Assembly: GCF_036884255.1 (NCBI RefSeq)
Contig: NZ_CP145605.1
Location: forward strand, 4,774,001-4,838,000
Length of the DNA: 64,000 nucleotides
From: Paenibacillus tundrae
GTDB taxonomy: Bacteria > Bacillota > Bacilli > Paenibacillales > Paenibacillaceae
Direction of reading: 5' to 3'
The notes below the pieces were generated by a model, which ran no database searches, had not been told where the DNA came from, and saw only the letters and a list, made by a program, of their open reading frames with translations. The translations under genes and the position numbers were made by a program. This document shows, piece by piece, positions 27,782 through 36,409 of this stretch (position 1 is its first letter; every line of letters starts with the position of its first letter).

Positions 27782-29215
27782 TTATTCGTTCGCTCCTTTA
27801 AGACTTGCACCATTCGTACCAATTACCTCTTTGTACCAGTGGAAAGATTTCTTCTTGTAGCGCTCTAATGTACCTGAACCATCATTATTGCGGTCAACAT
27901 AAATGAAGCCATAACGTTTCTTCATCTCAGCAGTCGATGCACTCACCAGGTCAATACAGCCCCAAGACGTGTAACCCATAACCTCTACACCATCTTCAAT
28001 CGCTTCCCCTACTTGTACCAAGTGATCATTCAAGTATTGAATGCGATATTCATCATTCACTGTTTTATTGCCATTCTCGTCCGTAATCAGCTCGTCCACG
28101 GCGCCTAGACCATTTTCAACGATGAACAATGGTTTTTGGTAACGGTCATAATACTTGTTCAAGGTTACGCGCAAACCTTGTGGATCGATCTGCCAGCCCC
28201 ACTCACTTGCTTTGAGATAAGGGTTCATTACACCTGCGAACAGGTTTCCTTTACCTTCTTTGCGTTTCTCCGGATCTCCTGTCTCACAGATACTTACATA
28301 GTAACTAAATGAGATAAAGTCAACGGTATGTTTGAGAATCTCAGCATCGCCATCTTCAAACTTAATGTTGATATTGTTCGCCTTGAAGTAGCGATTAATG
28401 TATTTTGGATAATATCCGCGTGCATGAATGTCTGCGAATAGGTCATTGCGCTGCTCTGCATGCATAGCTGCGACAACATCATCCGGGTTAGGAGTTAGTG
28501 GGTAAGTCGGCATGCTCAGCACCATACAACCAATTTTGGCTTCTGGCATAATCTCATGTCCTATCTTAACCGCTAGCGCACTCGCCACAAGCTCATGATG
28601 GATAGCTTGGTACAGGTCTTGCTTCGACAATTCCGATTTTGGCGTGAAAATCCCACCACTCATGAATGGCTCTTCGAGAATAGAGTTAATCTCATTGAAC
28701 GTCAGCCAGTATTTCACTTTGCCTTTGAAACGATTGAACAGCACAGTTACGTAACGCTCATAGAAATCAACCATTTTGCGGTTAACCCATCCGTCGTACG
28801 TTTTGGACAAGTGAAGTGGCGTCTCATAATGAGAAATCGTCACCAGTGGCTCAATACCGTATTTATGGCACTCATCGAACAAATCATCATAGAATTGCAG
28901 CCCTTTTTCGTTAGGCTCCAGCTCGTCACCATTCGGGAAAATACGAGACCATGCAATAGATGTACGGAATACTTTGAAGCCCATCTCTGCAAACAATTTC
29001 ACATCTTCTTTATAGCGGTTATAAAAATCGATCCCGATCAACTTCAGGTTATCTTCAGTTGGTCCCTCAGTTCTTGGCGTTGTAATCCCGTGTGGCATTA
29101 CATCCTGTACAGACAGGCCTTTGCCGTCAGTATTGTATGCTCCTTCAAGCTGGTTGGCCGCTACTGCGCCGCCCCATAGAAAGTCTTTTGGAAATGGTGT
29201 AGTCAATTCAATCAT
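27782..29215 (-). CDS. 6-phospho-beta-glucosidase, GH1 (second copy)
   Basis: 477 aa. Hydrolyses the phosphorylated beta-glucosides delivered by BglP. The GH1 signature FLWGGAVAANQLEGAYN is at the N-terminus. The acid/base Glu lies in YWLTFNEINS (about 175) and the nucleophile Glu in PLFIVENGLG (about 370). It lies between the first glucosidase and licT and has its own RAT. The two glucosidases are clearly paralogous over their whole length. Confidence 0.93.
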   Translation of the reverse strand: MIELTTPFPKDFLWGGAVAANQLEGAYNTDGKGLSVQDVMPHGITTPRTEGPTEDNLKLIGIDFYNRYKEDVKLFAEMGFKVFRTSIAWSRIFPNGDELEPNEKGLQFYDDLFDECHKYGIEPLVTISHYETPLHLSKTYDGWVNRKMVDFYERYVTVLFNRFKGKVKYWLTFNEINSILEEPFMSGGIFTPKSELSKQDLYQAIHHELVASALAVKIGHEIMPEAKIGCMVLSMPTYPLTPNPDDVVAAMHAEQRNDLFADIHARGYYPKYINRYFKANNINIKFEDGDAEILKHTVDFISFSYYVSICETGDPEKRKEGKGNLFAGVMNPYLKASEWGWQIDPQGLRVTLNKYYDRYQKPLFIVENGLGAVDELITDENGNKTVNDEYRIQYLNDHLVQVGEAIEDGVEVMGYTSWGCIDLVSASTAEMKKRYGFIYVDRNNDGSGTLERYKKKSFHWYKEVIGTNGASLKGANE

Positions 29216-29243
29216 TCCTTCCTCTTATTGTTGTAACAAACAT

Positions 29244-29347
29244 AAAAAAGCGGGACAAAAACCAACAAGGGCTTTCTGGAGCATGTAGCTCCATGAGTAC
29301 GCCCCTTTATTGTTAGGTTTTGCCCGCTTCTTATGCGGTAACAATCC
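29244..29347 (-). promoter_or_regulatory. RAT site and overlapping terminator before the second GH1 gene
   Basis: On the minus strand the RAT (29347-29313) begins GGATTGTTACCGC and ends GGGCAAAACCTAA. The terminator is a long branched stem with the inner hairpin TGGAGC/GCTCCA, closed by AAGCGGG/CCCGCTT and followed by a T-run. Confidence 0.87.
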
Positions 29348-29391
29348 GAATTCATCTGATGTTATTCGGTTATATCCTAGGGATCAACGTA

Positions 29392-30849
29392 TTACAGTTG
29401 CTCACCATTCGTTGCAATTACATTTTTGTACCAGTCAAAGGAATCTTTCTTCGAACGTTCCAAAGTTCCGTTACCTTCATCATCCAGATCAACATAGATG
29501 AAGCCATAACGCTTGGACATTTCAGAAGTTGACATACTTACAAGGTCAATTGGACCCCAAGCTGTGAAACCAATCAACTCTACGCCGTCTTTGATAGCTT
29601 CTTTCATTTGCTCGATATGCTTCTTCAGGTAATCTACACGATACGTATCGTGAATGGAACCATCTTCCTCAACCTTGTCGTAAGCACCCAGACCATTTTC
29701 AACGATGAACAATGGTTTTTGGTAACGATCCCAGAAGTTGTTCAGCGTTACGCGCAGACCGATCGGATCAATCTCCCAGCCCCAGTCGGAAGCTTCCAGA
29801 TAAGGGTTTTTCACGCCACCAGTCAAGTTACCTGCTGTTTCTTCCAAATCAGCGGAAGCTGATTTTGTTACAGACATGTAGTAACTGAAGGAGATGAAAT
29901 CAACGGTGTTGTTCAACAAGATTTCGTCATCGCCAGCTTCTTTTTGAATCACGATGTTGTTTTCTTCAAAGTAACGAGCCATGTAGTTCGGGTATTTACC
30001 GCGAGCATGCATGTCTGTGAAGAACAAGTTAAGCTGGTTCTCATGCTGAGCCAGTTGAACATCTACTGGATTACAAGTTGCTGGGTATGTCTCCATACGT
30101 GCAAGCATACAGCCCACTTGGGAACCTGGGATAATCTCATGCGCAAGCTTCGTTACCAATGCACTTGCAACAAATTGGTGATGCAACGCTTGATATGTGG
30201 TTTGCAGCTTGTTGTCTACTTTATCAATGAGAATTCCGCCGCCAGTGTAAGGACTGAACACCATTACGTTAATTTCATTGAAAGTAAGCCAGTATTTCAC
30301 TTTGTTTTTATAGCGATTAAATACGGTCTCTGCGTATCTAACATAATGTTGGATTACTTCACGGCCAGCCCAGCCGTTATATTTTTGCGTCAAACCGAGC
30401 GGAGTCTCATAGTGAGACAACGTTACGAGCGGCTCAATGCCATGTTTCAACAACTCGTCGAAGACTTCATCGTAGAATTTCAAACCTGCTTCATTAGGCT
30501 CTTGATCATAACCGTTCGGGAAAATACGTGCCCAGTGGATGGACAAACGGAATACTTTGAAGCCCATTTCTGCAAACAATGCGATATCTTCTCTGAAACG
30601 ATGGTAGAAATCAATACCAAAACGTTTAGGGAAACGTTCTTCGATTTTGCCAGCCAGAATCTCTTCAATGCGGGAAGAGGAAATTTCCATTGCATGGCCG
30701 CCAGTACGCTTCTCTTTAGGAACATGTGCGATCATATCCGCAGTGGAGAGACCTTTGCCATCCTTATCAAATGCACCCTCCAATTGATTCGCCGCTGTAG
30801 CGCCGCCCCATAGGAAGTTTTCAGGGAATCCTTTTTTAGCTGTGGTCAT
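29392..30849 (-). CDS. 6-phospho-beta-glucosidase, GH1 (first copy)
   Basis: 485 aa, first gene of the operon. FLWGGATAANQLEGAFD is the N-terminal GH1 signature. The acid/base Glu is in KYWLTFNEINVM and the nucleophile in PLFIVENGLGAYD. The ATG at 30849 is chosen because GAGG lies nine bases upstream; the frame is open a further 13 codons. The insert VPKEKRTGGHAMEISSSRIEE distinguishes it from the second copy and suggests different aglycone preference. Confidence 0.93.
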   Translation of the reverse strand: MTTAKKGFPENFLWGGATAANQLEGAFDKDGKGLSTADMIAHVPKEKRTGGHAMEISSSRIEEILAGKIEERFPKRFGIDFYHRFREDIALFAEMGFKVFRLSIHWARIFPNGYDQEPNEAGLKFYDEVFDELLKHGIEPLVTLSHYETPLGLTQKYNGWAGREVIQHYVRYAETVFNRYKNKVKYWLTFNEINVMVFSPYTGGGILIDKVDNKLQTTYQALHHQFVASALVTKLAHEIIPGSQVGCMLARMETYPATCNPVDVQLAQHENQLNLFFTDMHARGKYPNYMARYFEENNIVIQKEAGDDEILLNNTVDFISFSYYMSVTKSASADLEETAGNLTGGVKNPYLEASDWGWEIDPIGLRVTLNNFWDRYQKPLFIVENGLGAYDKVEEDGSIHDTYRVDYLKKHIEQMKEAIKDGVELIGFTAWGPIDLVSMSTSEMSKRYGFIYVDLDDEGNGTLERSKKDSFDWYKNVIATNGEQL

Positions 30850-30993
30850 GAATAACAACCTCATTTCAATTTGTATTTTTATTGACAAGTCAGAAAGATA
30901 GAATATCCAAAAGAGAGCAAAATCAACACCATACCCACGACATTATTGTTCAATCGCAACAATATACACGTATATTTTTACGCAAAAACAAGA

Positions 30994-31086
30994 AAAACCT
31001 AAACTCAAGGTAAAATAGCATCCCGAAAAAAGGAGCTTTCATTTCACCATCAGTTTAGGTTTTGCCTGTCTACGCAGTTACAATCC
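30994..31086 (-). promoter_or_regulatory. RAT site and overlapping terminator at the head of the operon
   Basis: On the minus strand the RAT (31086-31054) begins GGATTGTAACTGCG and ends CAGGCAAAACCTAAA. The terminator pairs AAAACCTAAACT with AGTTTAGGTTTT and is followed by TCTTGTTTTTG. No convincing -35/-10 pair was found further upstream. A cre-like sequence at 31129-31142 is one base short of consensus. Confidence 0.85.
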
Positions 31087-31200
31087 ATCAAAAGATGTCG
31101 TTTACGTATTCTGTTGTGTTCTCTTGTGATGTAAGCGTAACATAATCATTTCACAAAATCAACTTCACTGTGCATCAGTGTATTTTGTAGCATCATAACC

Positions 31201-31494
31201 TCAACGTGGCATACGCAAAATAGCTGCTCGAAGCTCATTGGTTCCCTCTTCTGTTTCCAAATAACTTACAGGACTTTGGTCCCCCAAAGCAGGGATATTC
31301 ATCTCTAGCCATTTAAATGTGTACTCCCCCATTTCACACAGAAGTACCTGACCCACATCTGCCGGAATTTTCTGTACTCGTGCGCGTTCTATCCATTTTG
31401 GATCCACCTGCGCATATAACTCGTCAAACAAATGAACGAATGCATCCCAACTAGCCTGATTAAACTCTTCCGAATAGATCTCTTTCATACTCAT
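31201..31494 (-). CDS. ParS/MbcA-like antitoxin-type protein
   Basis: 97 aa. The C-terminal segment NIPALGDQSPVSYLETEEGTNELRAAILR resembles the toxin-binding domain of Xre/MbcA/ParS antitoxins (formerly DUF2384). No HTH is visible before it and no RES-domain toxin gene adjoins it, so it may be an orphan or have a housekeeping role. GGGGAG lies nine bases before the ATG. The match is short, so the call is moderate. Confidence 0.55.
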   Translation of the reverse strand: MSMKEIYSEEFNQASWDAFVHLFDELYAQVDPKWIERARVQKIPADVGQVLLCEMGEYTFKWLEMNIPALGDQSPVSYLETEEGTNELRAAILRMPR

Positions 31495-31628
31495 GTAAAA
31501 TCACTCCCCATATGACTAGTTCTATCTCATACAAATTCATCCTAAAGCCGCTTTGAAACAGCTCCTGCAACCGTTAGACTTAATTTTAAATGTTTTTCGG
31601 GGGAAAGAAAAGTCAAGGAGGATTCATC

Positions 31629-32693
31629 ATGTCTCAAGAAGAAAACACTTCCGGCTGGGATGCCATTGATGCTGCGGTTGACGCACTCTATGGTAATCAA
31701 CAGCCTAAACATTACGGGACTGCAATCCCTTATATGTTGGGTGGCCCTGATCCACTCAACGGAATAAGCGCATATCGCGTAGAGCAACCAACACCGCATT
31801 GGCACTTCATCACGTATGGCTTCTCAGAGCTCTATGATAAAGAAACAGATGATCCTGAACATAGTGGTTATGGATTCGAATTGACCTTCCGGCTACTTCG
31901 GAATGTGGAAGAAGAAGAACCGCCCGCTTGGGCATTGAACCTTTTGCAAAATATCGGAAGATATGTCTTCAACAGCGGTAATATCTTTCACGCAGGCGAT
32001 TATATGGATGCTAACGGTCCGATCTGCCTCGGTTCTGACACACTGCTGACCGCACTTGCTTTTATCGAAGACCCTGATCTTGAAGAGATAACTACACCGA
32101 ACGGTACCGTTAAATTCATTCAGATGGTCGGCGTGACATGTAGAGAGCTGGAGACGATACAGACATGGAATACCCGTGGATTCTTAGCTGCATGCGCTAG
32201 CTTTATGCCGAAATATGTTACCGATCTCATGCGTAACTCCTATGTGGATATTCCTATCATTGAAGAGGCGGTAGCAAGGGGCATCGAGCAAGAAGGTTCC
32301 AGTACTGCCTTTCTGTTCATACAACAACTTGAATGGACGTCCGTTCATCAAGAAACGCTTCAAAATGCCGAACCCGCTGTACTTCAAGTTGGAGCCAAGC
32401 AGGCTCGACTCATCGGCAGAATATTGCGTAGTCGCACAGCTAAAGGAGACTCCCTCTCCTTAATCGGACCTAACGTGAACATCACGTTTAAGGCTGGAGA
32501 CGAGCCATCTTTTCAGGAGAACGAAAACAACGTTACCTTAATTGTAAATGACGCAGCCGTCATTGAACTTATGGAGAAGCTGAAACCGAAAGCCCAAACG
32601 TTTGAGTTAAACACGCTTCCCGGTATCACCTTCCGCATCGTACGTACGGAAATTACCGACCCAGATGGGAACATAATTGATACGATCGGCTAA
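31629..32693 (+). CDS. Suppressor-of-fused (SUFU) domain protein
   Basis: 354 aa. The SUFU domain covers about residues 10-190: ISAYRVEQPTPHWHFITYGFSELYDKE, YGFELTFRLLR, WALNLLQNIGRYVFNSG. The C-terminal 160 residues are less conserved. Bacterial SUFU proteins are mostly immunity proteins of polymorphic toxin systems. The ATG at 31629 has AAGGAGG upstream. No toxin gene adjoins it. Confidence 0.85.
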   Translation: MSQEENTSGWDAIDAAVDALYGNQQPKHYGTAIPYMLGGPDPLNGISAYRVEQPTPHWHFITYGFSELYDKETDDPEHSGYGFELTFRLLRNVEEEEPPAWALNLLQNIGRYVFNSGNIFHAGDYMDANGPICLGSDTLLTALAFIEDPDLEEITTPNGTVKFIQMVGVTCRELETIQTWNTRGFLAACASFMPKYVTDLMRNSYVDIPIIEEAVARGIEQEGSSTAFLFIQQLEWTSVHQETLQNAEPAVLQVGAKQARLIGRILRSRTAKGDSLSLIGPNVNITFKAGDEPSFQENENNVTLIVNDAAVIELMEKLKPKAQTFELNTLPGITFRIVRTEITDPDGNIIDTIG

Positions 32694-32744
32694 TAACGAA
32701 AAGATATATATTTACGACAAGTTGCATCGCAAGGAGGAATCGAT

Positions 32745-33506
32745 ATGAGTGCGACAACAACTGCTTTGAGCAAGCATTGGCCTAAGACCCAGATGCCTGT
32801 ACCCAAGGCAGCACAGATCCATTATTTATCCAAGCCCCAGCTCGATCGGGTTCTGAAAATCAATCATTTTCTAATCGGTGCCTTCCAGCACAGCATCTCT
32901 AATATCAAAGAAAATTTATCAGGAACGTATCTATTCCTTCTTACGGATTCAGATGGCGTGCTGATCGCAATGGATCACAGTTGTGATCTAACCGATGAGG
33001 TGCAGCAGTCTCCTATTCGTCTGGGGATGATCTTCACGGCCAAGAGCTGTGGTGTGAATGCGATATCCGAAACGATGGATCAACATAAACCCATTTTTCT
33101 ACCACCAGAGCTGCATGAAAACCCACTGTTTCAAACCTGGCACTGCTATGCTACTCCTCTCTCCGTGGGTCTGAAGCATTCCGGTTATTTAGATGTGTCT
33201 ACCATTAACGCTGATCTACAGAGTGAACTTATTGCTATAGCCAAGCTCATTCCTGCATTTATGCAAAATAGCTATCAGAGTCTGCAAGCCTCTCAGGCTA
33301 CTGGACACACTTCGGTGGAATTCACCGATCGCCAGTTAACGATCCTGGAGATGATCTCGAATGGACTTACTGTCAAGGCGATTGCACTGAAATTAAAAAT
33401 TAAGGAATGCACCGTTAATCATCACAAAAAAGTGATTTTTAACAAATTAGGTGTGCAATCAAGTACTGAAGCTGTTTCAATGGCTAGCCGATTGTCTTAT
33501 TTATAA
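32745..33506 (+). CDS. GAF-like sensor with LuxR-type HTH
   Basis: 253 aa. Residues about 30-175 resemble the GAF module of sigma-54 activator-like regulators (GTYLFLLTDSDGVLIAM, FTAKSCGVNAISETMDQHKPIFL). Residues about 190-250 are a LuxR/GerE HTH (FTDRQLTILEMISNGLTVKAIALKLKIKECTVNHHKKVIFNKL). AAGGAGG lies upstream of the ATG. It follows the SUFU gene by about 50 nt. Probably a ligand-responsive transcription factor; target unknown. Confidence 0.8.
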   Translation: MSATTTALSKHWPKTQMPVPKAAQIHYLSKPQLDRVLKINHFLIGAFQHSISNIKENLSGTYLFLLTDSDGVLIAMDHSCDLTDEVQQSPIRLGMIFTAKSCGVNAISETMDQHKPIFLPPELHENPLFQTWHCYATPLSVGLKHSGYLDVSTINADLQSELIAIAKLIPAFMQNSYQSLQASQATGHTSVEFTDRQLTILEMISNGLTVKAIALKLKIKECTVNHHKKVIFNKLGVQSSTEAVSMASRLSYL

Positions 33507-33591
33507 CAGGTACCCCTATAGATTCCTATAGGTGGGAAAAGAGAACAGGTGTGCTAAAATTAAAGAGTACATAAGTACACTTGAAATGCGT

Positions 33592-33613
33592 GTTCAAAAG
33601 CAGACTTTTGAAC
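33592..33613 (+). repeat. Perfect 9-bp hairpin in the leader of the lipoprotein gene
   Basis: GTTCAAAAG and CTTTTGAAC flank a CAGA loop 44 nt before the lipoprotein start. The GTTCAAAAG half recurs at 37861 and 62634. Confidence 0.5.
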
Positions 33614-33656
33614 GCCTCTTCATTCAAGTTAAGAGAACACACATCAGGAGGGTATT

Positions 33657-34445
33657 ATGTCTATTTCTAAAAAAGCTTCACTATTTGCCATGTTAATCAT
33701 GATCGTACTCGTTGCAGCTGCTTGCGGTGACAAAGCCGATACGGCTACGAGCACAGAAGACACAACCAAAACAGAAACAGCAACTGCGGGCACAGATACA
33801 GATAGCGCCGCTAAAGAGGATACCGAGAACACGGAAAACACAGAAACGGCTACTGAAACAGCTACAGAAGATAACACCCAAAATGTCGAGCTCGGAACGA
33901 CGGAAAAAGGTAGCTACAACAACGATTACTTTGGCGTATCCCTGAAATTCCCTGAAGAATGGGAGTTCCAAGATGCTGCAGGCATGAATCAGTTGACTAG
34001 CGCTTCTTCCGAAGCTATTGCTGGAGACGATGCTACGAAGAAAAAACAACTCGAGTTGTCTCAAGAAAAAACACTCAACCTGTTAATGGCATCTGAACTG
34101 CCACTCGGTGGACAACAAGTTGGCCCTTCCGCTATGGCAATTGCTGAGAAAGTAAGCTTGCTGCAAGGTATTCGTACAGGTAAAGACTATCTCGAAGCAA
34201 CAAAAGAGTTCATGCAAGCGAGTCAATTCCCATATGATTACAAAGACATCACCACTGAAACGATCGGTGGCAAAGAGATGGATCTAATGCAAATTACGAT
34301 GGACGCTGGCGATGGCACAACGATTACACAAGACTACTACAGTGCTATTATCGAAGGTTATGCTTTTAACTTCATCTTTACGTACCTGGATGACGAGAGC
34401 AAAGCATCGATTGATACGATCAAAAAATCTGTACAATTCAAGTAA
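33657..34445 (+). CDS. Lipoprotein with a PsbP-like domain
   Basis: 262 aa. Lipobox VAAAC at residue 24, then a low-complexity Thr/Glu/Ala/Asp linker (27-80) typical of exported Bacillota lipoproteins. The folded part (about 85-262) opens YNNDYFGVSLKFPEEWEFQD, like PsbP/MOG1-fold lipoproteins. AGGAGGG precedes the ATG. Function unknown. Confidence 0.8.
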   Translation: MSISKKASLFAMLIMIVLVAAACGDKADTATSTEDTTKTETATAGTDTDSAAKEDTENTENTETATETATEDNTQNVELGTTEKGSYNNDYFGVSLKFPEEWEFQDAAGMNQLTSASSEAIAGDDATKKKQLELSQEKTLNLLMASELPLGGQQVGPSAMAIAEKVSLLQGIRTGKDYLEATKEFMQASQFPYDYKDITTETIGGKEMDLMQITMDAGDGTTITQDYYSAIIEGYAFNFIFTYLDDESKASIDTIKKSVQFK

Positions 34446-34479
34446 TCTTCTTGCCTTTTTAGGCAAGCATCATATGCTT

Positions 34480-34525
34480 AGAACCCCGACTAGAATCTCG
34501 ATGATTCATGGTCGGGGTTCTTTTT
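34480..34525. terminator. Bidirectional terminator between the lipoprotein and ABC ATPase genes
   Basis: A perfect 11-bp stem (AGAACCCCGAC with GTCGGGGTTCT) followed by TTTTTCG on the plus strand. Confidence 0.8.
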
Positions 34526-34527
34526 CG

Positions 34528-36264
34528 TTATATAGCTACCCAATGCCCATCAGACACTTCAACCCAACTGGAATGTTCCAATTGATAGCGATCCACACCA
34601 GCATCTCGGTGCTCCTCGCTTACGATTCGTTTTTTCTTCGACTCTATCGCAGGATCCGGAACAGGAATAGCAGATAACAATGCCTTCGTGTAAGCGTGCT
34701 GAGGGTTGCTGTATAACTCTTCACTCTCGGCTAACTCGACAATTTTGCCATTATACATAACAGCCACACGGTCACTGATATGTTTGACCATCGATAGATC
34801 ATGCGCAATGAAGAGATAAGTCAGACCAAGACGCTGCTGCAACTCTTCTAGTAATTGCACAATCTGCGCCTGAATGGAGACATCCAATGCAGATAAAGGC
34901 TCATCACATACAATAAACTCCGGTTCCACCGCTAGTGCTCTTGCGATCCCTATTCGCTGCCGTTGTCCTCCTGAGAATTCATGCGGATAACGCTGAGCAT
35001 GTGACGGATCAAGCCCCACCAGTTCTAATAATTCCTCCACCCGCTTCTCACGTTCCGACGTATTCTTAACCAGTCCATGAATATCGAGCGCTTCGCCAAT
35101 AATATCCATGATTCTCATTTTCGGATTCAGTGAAGCATACGGATCTTGGAAAATAATCTGCATATGCCTCCTCATCGTCTTCATCTCCGAAGCGGATAGA
35201 CGGTTCAGCGGAACCCCTTTAAACAACACTTCACCGCCCGTAGGTTCATGCAATCTTAGAATTGCACGTCCAGTCGTGGACTTACCACTGCCTGATTCCC
35301 CCACGACACCCAGCGTCTCACCTTGGCGAATATGAAAGCTAATATCATTCACGGCCTTCAAGGTATTGCCCTTCCCCAGATTGAAATGCTGGCGAAGAGA
35401 CTTCACTTCCAGCAAAGGTTGATGATCCTCCAAGTCACGAGGAACAAGAGAGACCGGCTTAGGCTTCTTCTTCTCATCCAGTCGTGGCAATGCGTTAAGT
35501 AATCTGGAAGTGTACGGGTGTTTTGGACTTGCAAAGATCTCGGCTGTTGTGCCCGTTTCTACGATCTCCCCACTCTTCATGACCACAACCCGATCACACA
35601 TGCCTGCAACAACCCCAAGATCATGGGTTATCAAAATGATCGAGGTCCCTAATTGCTGCTGCATATTTTTCATCAAATCGAGAATCTGTGCCTGAATGGT
35701 TACATCAAGCGCAGTCGTGGGTTCATCGGCAATCAATAGCTCAGGTCGGCAGGCGAGTGCAATAGCAATCATGACACGCTGACGCATACCACCGGAAAAC
35801 TCATGTGGATACTGATTGTAACGTACCTCGCCTTGCGATATACCTACCAGTTCAAGCATCGCTATTGCTTGTTTCTTCGCTTCTCGTCTGGATACCTTCT
35901 GATGTTTAATCAAGCTCTCCGAAATTTGTTTACCAATCTTAATGGTCGGATTAAGTGAACTCATTGGATCTTGAAAGATCATTCCGATATCACGACCTCG
36001 AATGCTCTCCATTTCCTTCTGCGTTTTGTTCACAAGATCGGTTCCCTTGAACCAGATCTCCCCTTGTTTCATACGTGAAGGCGGAGATGCTAGCAATCTC
36101 ATAATGGAGCGTGCAGTCACACTTTTGCCACTACCAGACTCCCCAACAATGCCAAGTGTTTCACCTGGACGTACCTCGAAACTGACATTCTTGACCGCCT
36201 CAAACTCATTCTCCCCGGAATGAAAAGAGACTGATAGATCATTTACCTTTAACAAAGGTTGCAT
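34528..36264 (-). CDS. Fused double ABC ATPase of an oligopeptide/nickel-type importer
   Basis: About 578 aa, two complete ABC ATPase domains in one chain (DppD-like then DppF-like). Walker A GESGSGKS occurs twice. The signatures are SGGMRQRVMIAIALA and SGGQRQRIGIARALA, and Walker B/D-loops ELLIADEPTTALD and EFIVCDEPLSALD follow. It powers uptake through the permeases encoded divergently at 36410-39442. The ATG at 36264 (MQPLLKVNDLSVSF) is preferred; an ATG at 36294 has too little space after its AAGG. Confidence 0.9.
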   Translation of the reverse strand: MQPLLKVNDLSVSFHSGENEFEAVKNVSFEVRPGETLGIVGESGSGKSVTARSIMRLLASPPSRMKQGEIWFKGTDLVNKTQKEMESIRGRDIGMIFQDPMSSLNPTIKIGKQISESLIKHQKVSRREAKKQAIAMLELVGISQGEVRYNQYPHEFSGGMRQRVMIAIALACRPELLIADEPTTALDVTIQAQILDLMKNMQQQLGTSIILITHDLGVVAGMCDRVVVMKSGEIVETGTTAEIFASPKHPYTSRLLNALPRLDEKKKPKPVSLVPRDLEDHQPLLEVKSLRQHFNLGKGNTLKAVNDISFHIRQGETLGVVGESGSGKSTTGRAILRLHEPTGGEVLFKGVPLNRLSASEMKTMRRHMQIIFQDPYASLNPKMRIMDIIGEALDIHGLVKNTSEREKRVEELLELVGLDPSHAQRYPHEFSGGQRQRIGIARALAVEPEFIVCDEPLSALDVSIQAQIVQLLEELQQRLGLTYLFIAHDLSMVKHISDRVAVMYNGKIVELAESEELYSNPQHAYTKALLSAIPVPDPAIESKKKRIVSEEHRDAGVDRYQLEHSSWVEVSDGHWVAI

Positions 36265-36322
36265 CACAACACCTGCTTCCTTCCATATTTTCATAACCTT
36301 ACGTATGTATACTCATTATTCC

Positions 36323-36351
36323 TTGACAATCTGTAGACCCTAAAATAATAT
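36323..36351 (+). promoter_or_regulatory. Sigma-A promoter of the permease/binding-protein operon
   Basis: Perfect TTGACA (36323-36328), 17-nt spacer, TAATAT (36346-36351). It points at the permease genes. Confidence 0.75.
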
Positions 36352-36409
36352 ATACTATATCCATCGGAATAATGCAATTTTAACTTGGATGAAAGGAGGT
36401 TCACCTGGG

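Noticed and set aside
29944..30813. A 289-codon frame antisense to the first GH1 gene
   Set aside because: It is a shadow of a conserved enzyme; no ribosome site and no recognisable domain.
31129..31142. Possible CcpA (cre) site upstream of the beta-glucoside operon
   Set aside because: TGTAAGCGTAACA is one base shorter than the consensus spacing, so I do not list it as a feature.
36389..36409. ATG at 36389 as the start of the DppB-like permease
   Set aside because: The frame from this ATG translates the ribosome binding site itself; the TTG at 36410 is correctly spaced.
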